NCBI GenBank assembly: GCA_024697645.1
Contig: JAILFH010000086.1
Span: 1 to 51,329, forward strand
Reading direction: 5' to 3'
DNA from: Prevotella sp.
Lineage (GTDB): Bacteria; Bacteroidota; Bacteroidia; Bacteroidales; Bacteroidaceae
DNA length: 51,329 nt
In this document: piece by piece, positions 1 through 8,200 of the stretch
Layout of the letters: the number at the start of each line of letters is the position of its first letter
Position numbering within the stretch: the stretch's first letter is position 1
Notes under the pieces: generated by a model
Database searches by the model: none
Seen by the model: only the letters and a program-made list of their open reading frames with translations
What the model was told of the DNA's origin: nothing
Translations under genes and position numbers: made by a program

Positions 1-138
1 TATATTTTATCGGCTGCCATCGGGAAAGTACTCTTTGAGAGGAAACCCTTAGGCAAGCTATTTGTTAAACCAAAAAGTCTTCAGAATGACTCCGATGATG
101 GTCAGCTGACCTTATGGGAAATTTTCTTTGGACAGTAG
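1..138 (+). CDS. C-terminal fragment of an unidentified protein (runs off left edge)
   Basis: The frame that begins at base 1 stays open for 45 codons and stops with TAG at 136-138. The visible part contains the segments YILSAAIGKVLFERK and DDGQLTLWEIFFGQ. It is mixed basic and hydrophobic, with no membrane segment or recognisable motif. I do not recognise the family. A transposase or nuclease end is conceivable, but nothing seen proves it. The gene is followed by nearly 800 bp of non-coding DNA. Confidence 0.5.
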   Translation, partial: YILSAAIGKVLFERKPLGKLFVKPKSLQNDSDDGQLTLWEIFFGQ

Positions 139-150
139 TGACTAATGTTA

Positions 151-263
151 TATTTTTGCGTCCGCTCATAATCCGCCTGCTGAAATTAACACAAATTCAC
201 ACTCAATTTCACTCTCATCCCCTCTAAGCCTATTGCATAACTTATAAATTATTAGTAACTTTG
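151..263 (+). promoter_or_regulatory. Two promoter-like elements with no long gene downstream
   Basis: TATTTTTG at 151-158 and TAACTTTG at 256-263 both match the Bacteroidota -7 box TAnnTTTG. The second has a TTG at 233-235, leaving a 20-bp spacer, which fits the family consensus well. Neither is followed by an ORF longer than about 17 codons before the minus-strand gene ending at 934. They may drive a non-coding transcript or be chance matches. Confidence 0.4.
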
Positions 264-412
264 TAGGGTAAAATCAAAGGATAATTCTCGGACCACTAAA
301 AGCCCCTGTTCCATTTGCTCACGAGGCATTGTCCTATCTCTGACGACGGCGCAACACTCTCAACCCGATAGCGCTTCGAGACGAACTACGGACGCAGCCC
401 ACCAATATATAA

Positions 413-465
413 AGCATTGTTCTATGGCACCCAGAGCACTGCTCCCCAATTCATAGGATGCCTTA
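413..465 (+). repeat. Degenerate 22-bp repeat units (outlying part of array 1)
   Basis: Two consecutive 22-bp units at 413-434 and 435-456, plus a partial unit starting GATGCC at 457. Each begins AGCAYTG.. and ends ..CAG or ..TAG, like the units at 652-838. They are more degraded than the main array. Confidence 0.5.
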
Positions 466-611
466 AAAAACCGAAGGAAAACGGCAAACCAAGCGATCTT
501 TGACTTATTGATACACTATGCGTGCCAAGAAGGCTTGGCTACGCGGTGAAGAAGGGTTGAGAGAGGTTTAGAAGGGTTGAGAATTGTTGAGAGTCCCCTC
601 CCAAGGCAACC

Positions 612-647
612 GTTACCTTGTTACCTTGTTACTTTGTTACCTTGTTA
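612..647 (+). repeat. Short tandem repeat (GTTACCTT type)
   Basis: Four near-identical copies of GTTACCTT or GTTACTTT in a row, 8-10 bp apart, immediately before the 22-bp array. This looks like simple slippage DNA; no function is suggested. Confidence 0.7.
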
Positions 648-651
648 ATAA

Positions 652-838
652 AGCATACCTTTAGACTGTACAGAGGATGTCTTTGTATGTTAGAGAGCAT
701 GTCTTTATAGGTATATGGAGGATGCCTTTGTATAGTCGAAAGGATGCCTCTCTATGGTAGAGAGTATGTCTTTATAGGGGTAAGGAAGATGTCTTTGGAT
801 GGTAGAAAGCATTGCTCTTTCATATCGAAAGACTTGCT
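652..838 (+). repeat. 22-bp hairpin-forming repeat, array 1 (8 units plus a partial)
   Basis: Units start at 652, 674, 696, 719, 741, 763, 786, 808 and (partial) 830, so the period is 22 bp with occasional 23. Each follows the pattern AG(G/C)ATG-YCTTT-NTANNGTA-RAG. Within units the arms can pair, for example CTCTCTA with TAGAGAG at 749-762 and CTTTC with GAAAG in the unit at 808. The same family recurs at 22693-22911 and 50946-51101. There are no spacers, so it is not a CRISPR array. Confidence 0.8.
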
Positions 839-933
839 AAAACGCAACGCTGATATGGACGTGCTATTCTACAATGCCCGTGCACTCGTCAGCGGCATCC
901 AGGACACGAAGACGCTCGCTAGGGCTTGCCGAA

Positions 934-1461
934 CTACACCGCAGTCATGTGGAAACCCATGCGCTTGAGTTGGACGGCGGCACCCATGAGGTAGAGTTGG
1001 TGGAGGCAGGCGAGGAATGCGTTGAAGGCTTCCTTGGTACCAGGTTCGAAGCGCTGTCGCATGAGGGCATTGTAGAGACGGGACGCACACTCTCCAACCA
1101 GTTTCTCTAAGTCGTCGTAGTCAGTGTCGCTCAGTTGCAGGACGTCCTCGCGAACATACTCGTCAAGATGGTCGTAACCTCTGTTGTCGCGCAGATAGAG
1201 GTAGAGGTCGTCTGTGGTGGAGAAGACATTCCATTCAGCGTCCCACAGTTTGGCGAGCGCCATACCGATGTACATCATCCAGCCCAGAGAGGCCGAGGGG
1301 AAATCGTTGAATTCACGGATGCCGTCGGGGAGATAGGAGCGAGCAATGTTTTCCCACTTCTGCTCAACGTCGGGACACTCAGGCAGTCGCTCGTCAATCT
1401 CGTTCAGGGAGAGCAGATACTGGTGAAGGTCGTGTCGGATTTGTTCTTCGAATGGTTCCAT
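934..1461 (-). CDS. Hypothetical soluble protein
   Basis: A 175-residue acidic protein beginning MEPFEEQIRHDL. It has no signal peptide and no membrane segment, so it is probably cytoplasmic. It looks largely helical, with conserved-looking stretches FNDFPSASLGWMMYIGMALAKLWD and a C-terminal FLACLHQLYLMGAAVQLKRMG split here only for description. I do not recognise the family with confidence. The next minus-strand gene upstream (DUF456, ending at 1647) is 185 bp away, so the two may or may not share a transcript. The start is the first ATG of the open frame; no clear promoter box was found. Coding looks real because its codon use resembles that of the neighbours and the opposite frames are patchy. 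Confidence 0.8.
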   Translation of the reverse strand: MEPFEEQIRHDLHQYLLSLNEIDERLPECPDVEQKWENIARSYLPDGIREFNDFPSASLGWMMYIGMALAKLWDAEWNVFSTTDDLYLYLRDNRGYDHLDEYVREDVLQLSDTDYDDLEKLVGECASRLYNALMRQRFEPGTKEAFNAFLACLHQLYLMGAAVQLKRMGFHMTAV

Positions 1462-1646
1462 ATAGGGTTCGCGTTTTTTACGTTAGAAAATGTTCGCCGC
1501 GTCAGGTGAGTGAGGGCTGATGAGATAGCGGACCGCTAAAAGAAGTCGTTTGCACGAGGCAACAGTTTGCAGATGCATGGCAAGGTGCGGCGACCGTTGT
1601 CTTCTTCATCCGTCGGCTCGGTGTTTGTGCGGGATGAGGGAAAACG

Positions 1647-2153
1647 TCAGGAGATGACGTGCTTGCCGAAGTTCCACATGGCGACGAACGTGTAGAACGT
1701 CATCAGCAGGCTGGCGATGAGTTTGAGGCCAGTGCCGAGGAGGAAGGAGATGAACGACATCGCTGCCACCTTCAGGGCGCGGACGAAATCGGTGTTGTGG
1801 AGGATTTCGCCGATGAAAGCGCCGATGAGCGGACCCAGAATGAGACCGATAGGCATAAAGAACAGGCCAGCGATGATGCCAATCGTGGATCCCCACATAG
1901 CATACTTCGAACCACCACCCAGTCGGGTCATCACGATGGGCGCAACATAGTCGAGCACGGTGACGAAGATGGTCAGTCCGAGCATCCAGAGCAGGAGTTC
2001 CAGCGTGATGGTGCCGGGGCAGGTGAAGTAGGCCGTGAGCATCGAGGCGAAGCACAGCGGAGGTCCGGGCATATTGGGAACGATGGCTCCGATGATGCCC
2101 AGAAGCGCCATGATGATGGCAATCAGAATCACTATGGTTATAAGAATCGTCAT
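1647..2153 (-). CDS. DUF456 family integral membrane protein
   Basis: A 168-residue, very hydrophobic protein. It has an N-terminal membrane helix (residues about 2-25), several further helices, and the glycine-rich segments (GIIGAIVPNMPGPPL near residue 20; GLILGPLIGAFIGE near residue 105) typical of DUF456 proteins, whose function is unknown. Length is normal for the family. The transcript probably starts just after the TATCTTTG box at 2218-2211, giving a leader of about 50 nt. The terminator of the upstream operon lies immediately before that promoter. An overlapping minus-strand frame (1606-2205) is rich in His/Arg and is a shadow. Confidence 0.85.
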   Translation of the reverse strand: MTILITIVILIAIIMALLGIIGAIVPNMPGPPLCFASMLTAYFTCPGTITLELLLWMLGLTIFVTVLDYVAPIVMTRLGGGSKYAMWGSTIGIIAGLFFMPIGLILGPLIGAFIGEILHNTDFVRALKVAAMSFISFLLGTGLKLIASLLMTFYTFVAMWNFGKHVIS

Positions 2154-2210
2154 CTTGTCTTGCTGTGAATGTTACGTTTGGTCTTGACGGGCGAAGCCGT
2201 TTCAACCGTG

Positions 2211-2218
2211 CAAAGATA
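2211..2218 (-). promoter_or_regulatory. Promoter -7 box for the DUF456 gene
   Basis: CAAAGATA on the plus strand is TATCTTTG on the minus strand, an exact TAnnTTTG match about 58 bp before the ATG at 2153. It directly abuts the poly-U tract of the upstream terminator (2220-2252). Confidence 0.6.
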
Positions 2219-2219
2219 C

Positions 2220-2252
2220 AAAAAACTTCCTTTCCGCAGAACGAAAAGGAAG
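2220..2252 (-). terminator. Rho-independent terminator of the sigma/anti-sigma operon
   Basis: On the minus strand CTTCCTTT (2252-2245) pairs with AAAGGAAG (2233-2226) around a short loop and is followed by a run of T. It lies 30 bp after the stop of the outer-membrane protein gene. Confidence 0.8.
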
Positions 2253-2281
2253 AATTTGTTATCGGGAGGCATCAAAATTGG

Positions 2282-3175
2282 TTAGATGTAGATACCCACT
2301 GAGAGCGACTGGAACTTGGGAGCCTTGGAAGTTTTCAGCACGTTGCATGGGGAATATTTGACGTAGAAGTCGATGATTGGCGTGCGGACGATTCCCATCA
2401 AGTCGATGGTGAAGGGATTCGTATGGGCGTTGTTGACAGTTTCCTTGAATTTCTCCCCATTGACTTTGTAGCGTGTCTTCAGGCTGCTATGTAAGTTCAG
2501 GTTGAGCACAGGGCCAGCCCCCAGGGCGAAGTTTTCAGCGAATTTGTAACTATAGAGCAATGGCACCTGCACACTGAAGACCTTGATTCGGGAGAACTGT
2601 TTTCGGATGTCAGCAACGTCGTAGGGAACGATGTCGACTCGGTCGTCGTCAAGTTTGGTGAAGCGCCAGTCGCCACCGCTCATCCGATAGTTTCGCCAGT
2701 CGACCCCGACACCCACCGAGAAGGTGTTGCGGCCACCCTTGGGCGTGAAATTCCACTGGGCGATGGTCCAGAAGATTTCAAACGACGAGTTCATGCTGAC
2801 GTCCATATTGTCGGGAGCGTTTAGCGCCATGCACCCACCTACTCCGAGGTTGGTGGTGACCACATTCTCGTAGTAATTGTCTTCGTCTTTCTTGCCGATG
2901 GGCAGCGAGAAATCCCAGCGGTCGGAGTTGAGCGAGAGCGTACTGACATAGTTGCTGTCGACAAGTTGGATCGTGTTTTCATAATGGAAATTGTAGTCGT
3001 CGTGACGTCCCTCGATGCGAACGGTCTGAAGCGAGTCGTTGGTGATGACGGTTACCTTTCTGGGGGAGTTTACGATGAGGGTGTCGTTGTCGTCGCTGGA
3101 GAGACTCTCGCCGATAGACGAGAAAGCAGGAACGCTGACGGCCAGTGCAAGAATAGTTGTAAGTAATTGTTTCAT
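2282..3175 (-). CDS. Outer-membrane beta-barrel protein (PorT-like)
   Basis: A 297-residue protein with an N-terminal Sec signal peptide (about residues 1-20, MKQLLTTILALAVSVPAFSS). An N-terminal soluble segment of about 80 residues is followed by alternating strands such as NTFSVGVGVDWRNYRM, FSVQVPLLYSYKFAENFALGAGP split over residues 160-225, and a C-terminal strand ending SVGIYI. This is the pattern of the small outer-membrane beta-barrel families (outer membrane protein beta-barrel, PorT-like) in Bacteroidota. It is the last gene of the four-gene ECF sigma operon, 34 bp after the preceding ORF, so it is a likely target or effector of the envelope sigma response. Its ligand or exact role cannot be told from sequence. 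Confidence 0.75.
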   Translation of the reverse strand: MKQLLTTILALAVSVPAFSSIGESLSSDDNDTLIVNSPRKVTVITNDSLQTVRIEGRHDDYNFHYENTIQLVDSNYVSTLSLNSDRWDFSLPIGKKDEDNYYENVVTTNLGVGGCMALNAPDNMDVSMNSSFEIFWTIAQWNFTPKGGRNTFSVGVGVDWRNYRMSGGDWRFTKLDDDRVDIVPYDVADIRKQFSRIKVFSVQVPLLYSYKFAENFALGAGPVLNLNLHSSLKTRYKVNGEKFKETVNNAHTNPFTIDLMGIVRTPIIDFYVKYSPCNVLKTSKAPKFQSLSVGIYI

Positions 3176-3209
3176 ATCTTCTTTGTGATTTATAATTGTT
3201 TCTATATTG

Positions 3210-3677
3210 TTAGTCGTTGAAAATCTTTTTCAGTTCGTCGAGCGAGGTGATCCATCCTTCGAGATAGATGACAGTCATGGTGTCGTTGACGACTTTGAAG
3301 CAGAGGAACCGATGGGAGTTGCCTTGAGGCGCCAGTTCGTACATCTGCGTGAATGTCTTCCGCCCATGTTCGTTTTTCCTCATGGCCGAATTCTCCGGCT
3401 CGCGCTGCTTGAATTTCTCAGAGTTGGCCACGAAATCGGCTGCCGCGAGATGGTCGACGCGTTTCACCAAGTCATCGTCGGCCTTGAAGCGCACGCTGTG
3501 GAAGAACGTCAGTTTGTACTTACTGACAGCCTTGCCGCTGATTCGTGTTTCCACCATCTGTCTTTTCGGCACAATCTTCCCTTCGAAGAGCGCGCTGATG
3601 TGCATTCCCGTCTGGGCACTGACGTGGCTGCAAATCATCATGGTCAGTAGGATTAGTATTTTTCTCATATTCGTCAT
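3210..3677 (-). CDS. Small secreted protein of the sigma operon (possibly DUF6108-like)
   Basis: A 155-residue protein with a signal peptide (MRKILILLTMMICSHVSA, cleaved near AQT). The mature part is about 130 residues, mixed alpha/beta and basic. It has no lipobox. The start used here (ATG at 3677) overlaps the anti-sigma stop as ATGA; an internal ATG three codons later (MRKIL) would give a tidier signal peptide. Small proteins of this size next to ECF sigma genes in Bacteroidales have been called DUF6108, and I assign that only tentatively. Position between anti-sigma factor and outer-membrane protein suggests a periplasmic or cell-surface role in the same response. Confidence 0.7.
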   Translation of the reverse strand: MTNMRKILILLTMMICSHVSAQTGMHISALFEGKIVPKRQMVETRISGKAVSKYKLTFFHSVRFKADDDLVKRVDHLAAADFVANSEKFKQREPENSAMRKNEHGRKTFTQMYELAPQGNSHRFLCFKVVNDTMTVIYLEGWITSLDELKKIFND

Positions 3678-4195
3678 TCGCTAAAAAAGTCTTTCATTTG
3701 TTGCTCCATCGTTGAAGTGGCCTCGTCATCGGCTATTGAAGCCATAGCCGTCTGCATCTCCTGCATCACGAGTACCTCGTCGGTAATGCGCTCACCGTAG
3801 ACGTAGGCCACACATTCGTTTTGCCTCTCGTGTCCGTACCAGAGCGACCCGAGCGTGAAGAGGAGCAGGAGCGAGGCTGCGAGCGAAACCCAGGTCCAGG
3901 AAGAGGCCCCTCGGAGGTTGCTCGAGGCAGGGTGCAGCGCGGTCTTCTCGGTTTCGTCTGACCTTTCCCTATCGTCTGTCGGACAAGGTTGCAGTTGTGC
4001 TGTGGTCTCGGAAATCTTGCTGAGAGCCGCCATATCGAGCATCATCTCCCGAAGAGATTCCAGATCGGCAGGCAACGACTCTGCGCGGCCAAACAGTTCG
4101 TAGAGCCTTTCTTCCTCGGCCAGCGTAGTGGTGCCGTCGAAGAATTTCTCAGCCAGAGTTCTTATTTCAAGTTCGTTGTTCATATATTCAGACAT
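3674..4195 (-). CDS. Putative membrane-anchored anti-sigma factor
   Basis: A 173-residue protein. The N-terminal 50 residues (ELEIRTLAEKFFDGTTTLAEEERL) resemble the short cytoplasmic zinc-less domain of Bacteroidota anti-sigma factors. A single membrane helix follows around residues 99-118 (WVSLAASLLLLFTLGSLWYG), then a periplasmic tail of about 55 residues rich in Met, Glu and Asp. It starts in a TAATG overlap with the sigma gene and ends in an ATGA overlap with the next gene, so all are translationally coupled. The assignment rests on topology and context. No FecR sensor domain is present, so this is not the SusC/D-linked FecR type. Confidence 0.7.
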   Translation of the reverse strand: MSEYMNNELEIRTLAEKFFDGTTTLAEEERLYELFGRAESLPADLESLREMMLDMAALSKISETTAQLQPCPTDDRERSDETEKTALHPASSNLRGASSWTWVSLAASLLLLFTLGSLWYGHERQNECVAYVYGERITDEVLVMQEMQTAMASIADDEATSTMEQQMKDFFSE

Positions 4196-4665
4196 TATTC
4201 TTTATTCATTGTCAAGTATTTTTCTCTCAATGCCTGTCGGGCACGGCTTAGCGCCTTTCTCATGGCTACCTCCGTGGAACCGACAATTTCGGCAATGTCG
4301 CTCATCTCCATACCTTCCATGTGGCGCATGCGGAGAATGGTTTGTTGGAGCGTAGGGAGCGATTCCATAACGCTGAGCAGACGTTCCGTACGATTGTCGG
4401 GTGAGGGTTCCTCTTCAGTGGCGACGGCGTCGAGCGGTTCGGTGAATTTCCTTTTCCGCAGTCGGTCGATGGCAAGGTTCCGTACGACCACCATAGCCAT
4501 TCTCGCGAGCGGTGACTGGAGTTCGGAATGCATCTGCCAGAGTCGCAGCAACGCATCTTGCACCACGTCTTCAGCCTCGTCGGTGTCGCCCAGATACCGT
4601 CGTGCCTGACTGATGAGTTGATGGCGCACGGCCTGCGCCTCTTGCTTGAACTCTTCCGATGTCAT
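4195..4665 (-). CDS. RNA polymerase ECF-type sigma-70 factor
   Basis: A 156-residue protein of normal ECF length. Region 2 spans about residues 10-75, with DTDEAEDVVQDALLRLW and the -10-binding part RMAMVVVRNLAIDRLRKRK. Region 4 spans about residues 95-150, with LPTLQQTILRMRHMEGM and the helix-turn-helix MSDIAEIVGSTEVAMRKALSRARQ. It directs core RNA polymerase to a regulon that probably includes its own operon (anti-sigma, small secreted protein, outer-membrane protein). A TAATTTTG box at 4733-4726 gives a leader of about 55 nt. The start is the only ATG that keeps the whole of region 2. Confidence 0.93.
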   Translation of the reverse strand: MTSEEFKQEAQAVRHQLISQARRYLGDTDEAEDVVQDALLRLWQMHSELQSPLARMAMVVVRNLAIDRLRKRKFTEPLDAVATEEEPSPDNRTERLLSVMESLPTLQQTILRMRHMEGMEMSDIAEIVGSTEVAMRKALSRARQALREKYLTMNKE

Positions 4666-4725
4666 TCGTTATGGATTATTACCTATTTTCTGTATGTTTT
4701 ACGCAGAAGTGTTGGATTTGTGACA

Positions 4726-4733
4726 CAAAATTA
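4726..4733 (-). promoter_or_regulatory. Promoter -7 box of the ECF sigma operon
   Basis: CAAAATTA on the plus strand reads TAATTTTG on the minus strand, matching TAnnTTTG, about 60 bp before the sigma ATG. It lies back to back with the divergent promoter at 4808-4815. Confidence 0.5.
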
Positions 4734-4807
4734 GGAAAAAGAATTTGAACACTGAGTTAATATAGGTTAAAGTGAATAGAAACAACTCAGATGTTGCCTT
4801 TTTTAAG

Positions 4808-4815
4808 TAACTTTG
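4808..4815 (+). promoter_or_regulatory. Promoter -7 box that decides the start of the 87-aa gene
   Basis: TAACTTTG matches TAnnTTTG exactly. A transcript would begin near 4820, so the upstream in-frame ATG at 4791 cannot be used and the ATG at 4839 is the likely start. Confidence 0.6.
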
Positions 4816-4838
4816 CAACTAAATTGAATGACCACCTG

Positions 4839-5102
4839 ATGAAAGAAAGAAAGCACTGGGAATTGCGGAAACTTCGCGAAGCCATTGAACTCGAACGCAA
4901 CTGGAAACCGGCTAAGTCGGCTGCCTTGCAGAAGGTGATGGCCTACCTGCACGGACTGGAGAAACCTAAGCCCGAGACCCTCGACAAACTGTCGCTGTTC
5001 GTCGGTTTTCAGGACTGGGCGAGTTTTCAGCGAGCCTTGCATGGCGAGGCTGGAGCCAGTGAGAATTTCGACTTGGAGTCGGATGAAGAGAAGAAGACGT
5101 AA
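4839..5102 (+). CDS. Small protein with a Bacteroidota HTH-like TLDxLSxxxG domain
   Basis: An 87-residue protein starting MKERKHWELRKL. It is highly charged, with no signal or membrane segment. Residues about 45-65 (ETLDKLSLFVGFQDWASFQRAL) match the TLDVLSHYLGYTDYITF region of the two putative regulators at 45.9 and 48.8 kb, so it appears to be a short member of the same putative DNA-binding family that lacks their C-terminal domain. The longer open frame begins upstream of the promoter box, so the internal ATG is preferred. It diverges from the ECF sigma operon and precedes the 1490-aa secreted protein by 166 bp. Function is unknown; a regulatory role is inferred. Confidence 0.7.
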   Translation: MKERKHWELRKLREAIELERNWKPAKSAALQKVMAYLHGLEKPKPETLDKLSLFVGFQDWASFQRALHGEAGASENFDLESDEEKKT

Positions 5103-5268
5103 GGGACAATCAGGTTTTGTGTTGGTCTATGTCCGGAGGTGCGCTTTCGGATGTAGGGAAAAGTTCAGAAAAAATAGTGGAGACAAATCTCCGATGAAGG
5201 GTGGAACAGACTGTGACAAGTCAATAATAACCTAATAAACAGAAATAACAATAAAATTTAAGGCAACT

Positions 5269-8200
5269 ATGAAAAAATTCTACAAAGGAATTTCGATTGC
5301 TTTCGTCGTGTCGCTGGCCCTCATGATGGGGCTTCCGGTGCATGCACAAAGCAGAGCAAACCAGCGTCTGAGCGTGACCTCGGCCCGACATCAGGACCAG
5401 TGGGCTGCCATGCAGGCAAAGAGCAAGGAGGGCTTGAAGGGAGTGCGCTCGCTCGCAACCCGCGACATCGTTCCCCTGCGCCAGACTCCGCAGACTGTGA
5501 TGCAACTGGGCAAGGCCTTCGAACTGAGCAAGCGTCACGAGAAACCCATCCGCATGGTTCCTGCAGCCGACTATAAACTGCCCGCCAAGTTCTATGGCGC
5601 GCTCGTCTACAGCAGCACGTGGCCAGGTGGCAGCGGTACGGGCAAATTCGGTATCTACACCTTTACGGCCGATGCCCCGAACGACATGACGGCTGTGGTG
5701 AAGAACGACGTCTTCCAGTCGTCGTCGGGTGCCATCTATGCCAACGGCATGTTCAACATCATCAGCGCTTCGGTGTGGTATAGTCTCGTGCTCAGTTACG
5801 ACTATTACCAGTACGACACCTACGACTGGAAGCAGGTGAAGCACGTGAATGGCACGGAGACCCGCCTGATGGTTGCCGATGGCGACTATGATCCCGCGAC
5901 GGGCAATACCTATGCCATCATGTACTCCGACGATATGCAGTATCAGGTGTTCGGAACGCTCGACTATGAGAGCAATTCACGCCAGATTATCAAGCAATAT
6001 GGCGAAAGCGTACAGATTGTGGCATTGGCCATCAGTCCCGCAGGCATTGTCTATGGCATTCGCAACGACGGTAATCTCGTGCAGATTGACAAGACCACGG
6101 GAAATATGACGGTAGTGGGCCAGACAGGTATCACGCCGATGTACCAGCAGAGTGCCACCTTCGACCCCCGTACGGGTCGCATGTACTGGGCAGCCTGTAC
6201 GCAGACGGGCGACAATGGTCTCTACGAACTCGACCTGACGACGGGTGAGGCAATGCTTATACAGAAGTTCAACAACAGTGAGGAGTTTGCCGGTCTCTTC
6301 ATTCCCGCCCCACAGGCTGAGGAGGACGCACCCGCTGCTCCCACCAATCTCTCTGCCACATTCACATCGGGCTCGCTCACGGGCAGTGTGCGCTTCCGTA
6401 TGCCTAAACTCACCTATGCCGGCGAAGAGGTCACCGACACGGAACTTGGCTTCAGAATCTATCTGAACGACTCGCTTGCCTATGAAGGAACGGGCGAGGT
6501 GAACACAAGCGTGGCTGGTGAGGTGACGGTTCCCGAACGTGGTACTTATAGAATCTCGGCCTGTGCTGTGAATGCTGTTGGCGAGGGCGCGCGCGTCAGA
6601 CTCGACAAGTTCATTGGTCCCGACGAACCCACTGCTCCGCGTAACGTGAAGGTGGTGAGGGGTACCGAGGAAAATAGCATCAGCCTCAGTTGGGCTGCTC
6701 CCGCTTCGGGCGGTGTGCACGGTGGCTACGTCAATACGCAGGACCTGAACTACACCGTGATTCGCTATCCCGACGAGGTGACCGTAGCCGAGAAACTAAC
6801 CGAGCGCAGATTCTCAGAGGTGCTCACGCCCACACAGATGACCAATTACTGGTATGTGGTAGTGGCTTACAACGGCGACATCGAAGGTCTGTCGGCAGAG
6901 TCGAACCACCTCGTGTTCGGCGACGTGGTGGAGATTCCCTATTATGAGGATTTCGAAGACCAGTCGGTTGTGGCCAGCATGTTCACCATCATCGATGCTA
7001 ATAATGATGGCTTCACATGGCGCGCAGGCAACTGGAATAGCGGTGAGAAGGACGTCTACTATCAATACAATGAGAATGACCGGACCATCGGTGCCGACGA
7101 CTGGATTATCACACCTCCCGTCCACCTGCAGAAAGGTCATTTCTACAATATCTCATTCACTGCCAACAGTAGTTTCTATGGTGATGAGCACATTGGTCTC
7201 GCCTATGGCAAGGACAAGACGCTGGAAGCAATGACCAACGAGATTCTGCCCCGTACGCTCGTGACGAACATGGATCCCGAGACGTTTGGCGGTCTGGTTA
7301 AGATTGACGAGGAGGGTAAGTACTACTTCGGATTCCACGCGATGAGCGATGCTGACAAGGGCATTCTTGACCTCGACAATATCGCCATTGTAGAAGGTGG
7401 TGTGTTTGAGGCTCCTGACACGGTGACGGACCTCACGATTACTCCAGGTGCTGAGGGAACTTCGGTGGCAGCCATCGAGTTCAACGCTCCTACGAAGGAC
7501 TTCTATGGCAACGAAATCAATGAGATTGACAGTATCGTGATTTATCGCGGCTCGGTGAAGCGCCACACGTTCGTGAATCCTGCTCCAGGTGAGAACTGCT
7601 ACAGAAACGATACGCAGGTGCCCACGGAGCAGAACGTCACCTACCGCATCTATACCTATAATAAATATGGTCACGGCATTCCTGCTGAGAAGACCGTCTG
7701 GGTGGGAGTCGATATTCCCGATGAGCCCACAGACCTGACGCTGACGATGGTTGGACGTTCTTCGCGCCTGAAGTGGAATGCGCCTACGACAGGACAGCAC
7801 GGTGGCTACATCAAGCCTGCCGACCTGACCTACAACATCGAGGACAACAATTCCTACATCAAGGGTACGAATCGCAAGGGCACGACCTATACGGAGACCA
7901 TCAACAAGACCGAGCAGGACTTCCTCTACTACCGCGTGTCGGCTCAGAGCAAGGCCGGCGGCGGCAACTACTCTTATTCGAATACAGTCATCGTGGGTAA
8001 TCCCTATACGCTGCCGTTCTTCGAGTCGTTTGCCAACGCCAAGAGCGAGAAACTCTGGAGTCAGCAGGCTTCGGGTGGTGAGATAGGTCTGACCAGCGGC
8101 ATTTCTGTCGATGGCGACCGCGGCTGTGCAATCTATAAGCCTACGGGTGCAGGTCAGACGGGTATGATTACCTCGGGTAAGATCAACGTGAGCAAGGCTG

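Larger units (their letters stand above)
139..933. other. Long non-coding stretch
   Basis: About 795 bp without a supportable gene. It holds the two promoter-like boxes (151-263), two degenerate 22-bp units (413-456), a short direct repeat of GAAGGGTTGAGAG (near 551-583), an 8-9-bp tandem repeat of GTTACCTT type (612-647) and the 22-bp array (652-838). Longer plus-strand ORFs here are created by the repeats or run antisense to the next gene. Confidence 0.6.

Noticed and set aside
652..838. CRISPR array (also considered for 12852-12976, 22693-22911 and 50946-51101)
   Set aside because: Units follow each other directly without spacers, the units are degenerate, and no cas gene is in the window.
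1606..2205. 199-codon minus-strand ORF overlapping DUF456
   Set aside because: His/Arg-rich, same strand but other frame of a good membrane-protein gene; it also runs through the promoter box at 2211.
4791..4838. Longer start for the 87-aa protein
   Set aside because: This DNA contains the TAACTTTG promoter box, so it is upstream of the transcript.
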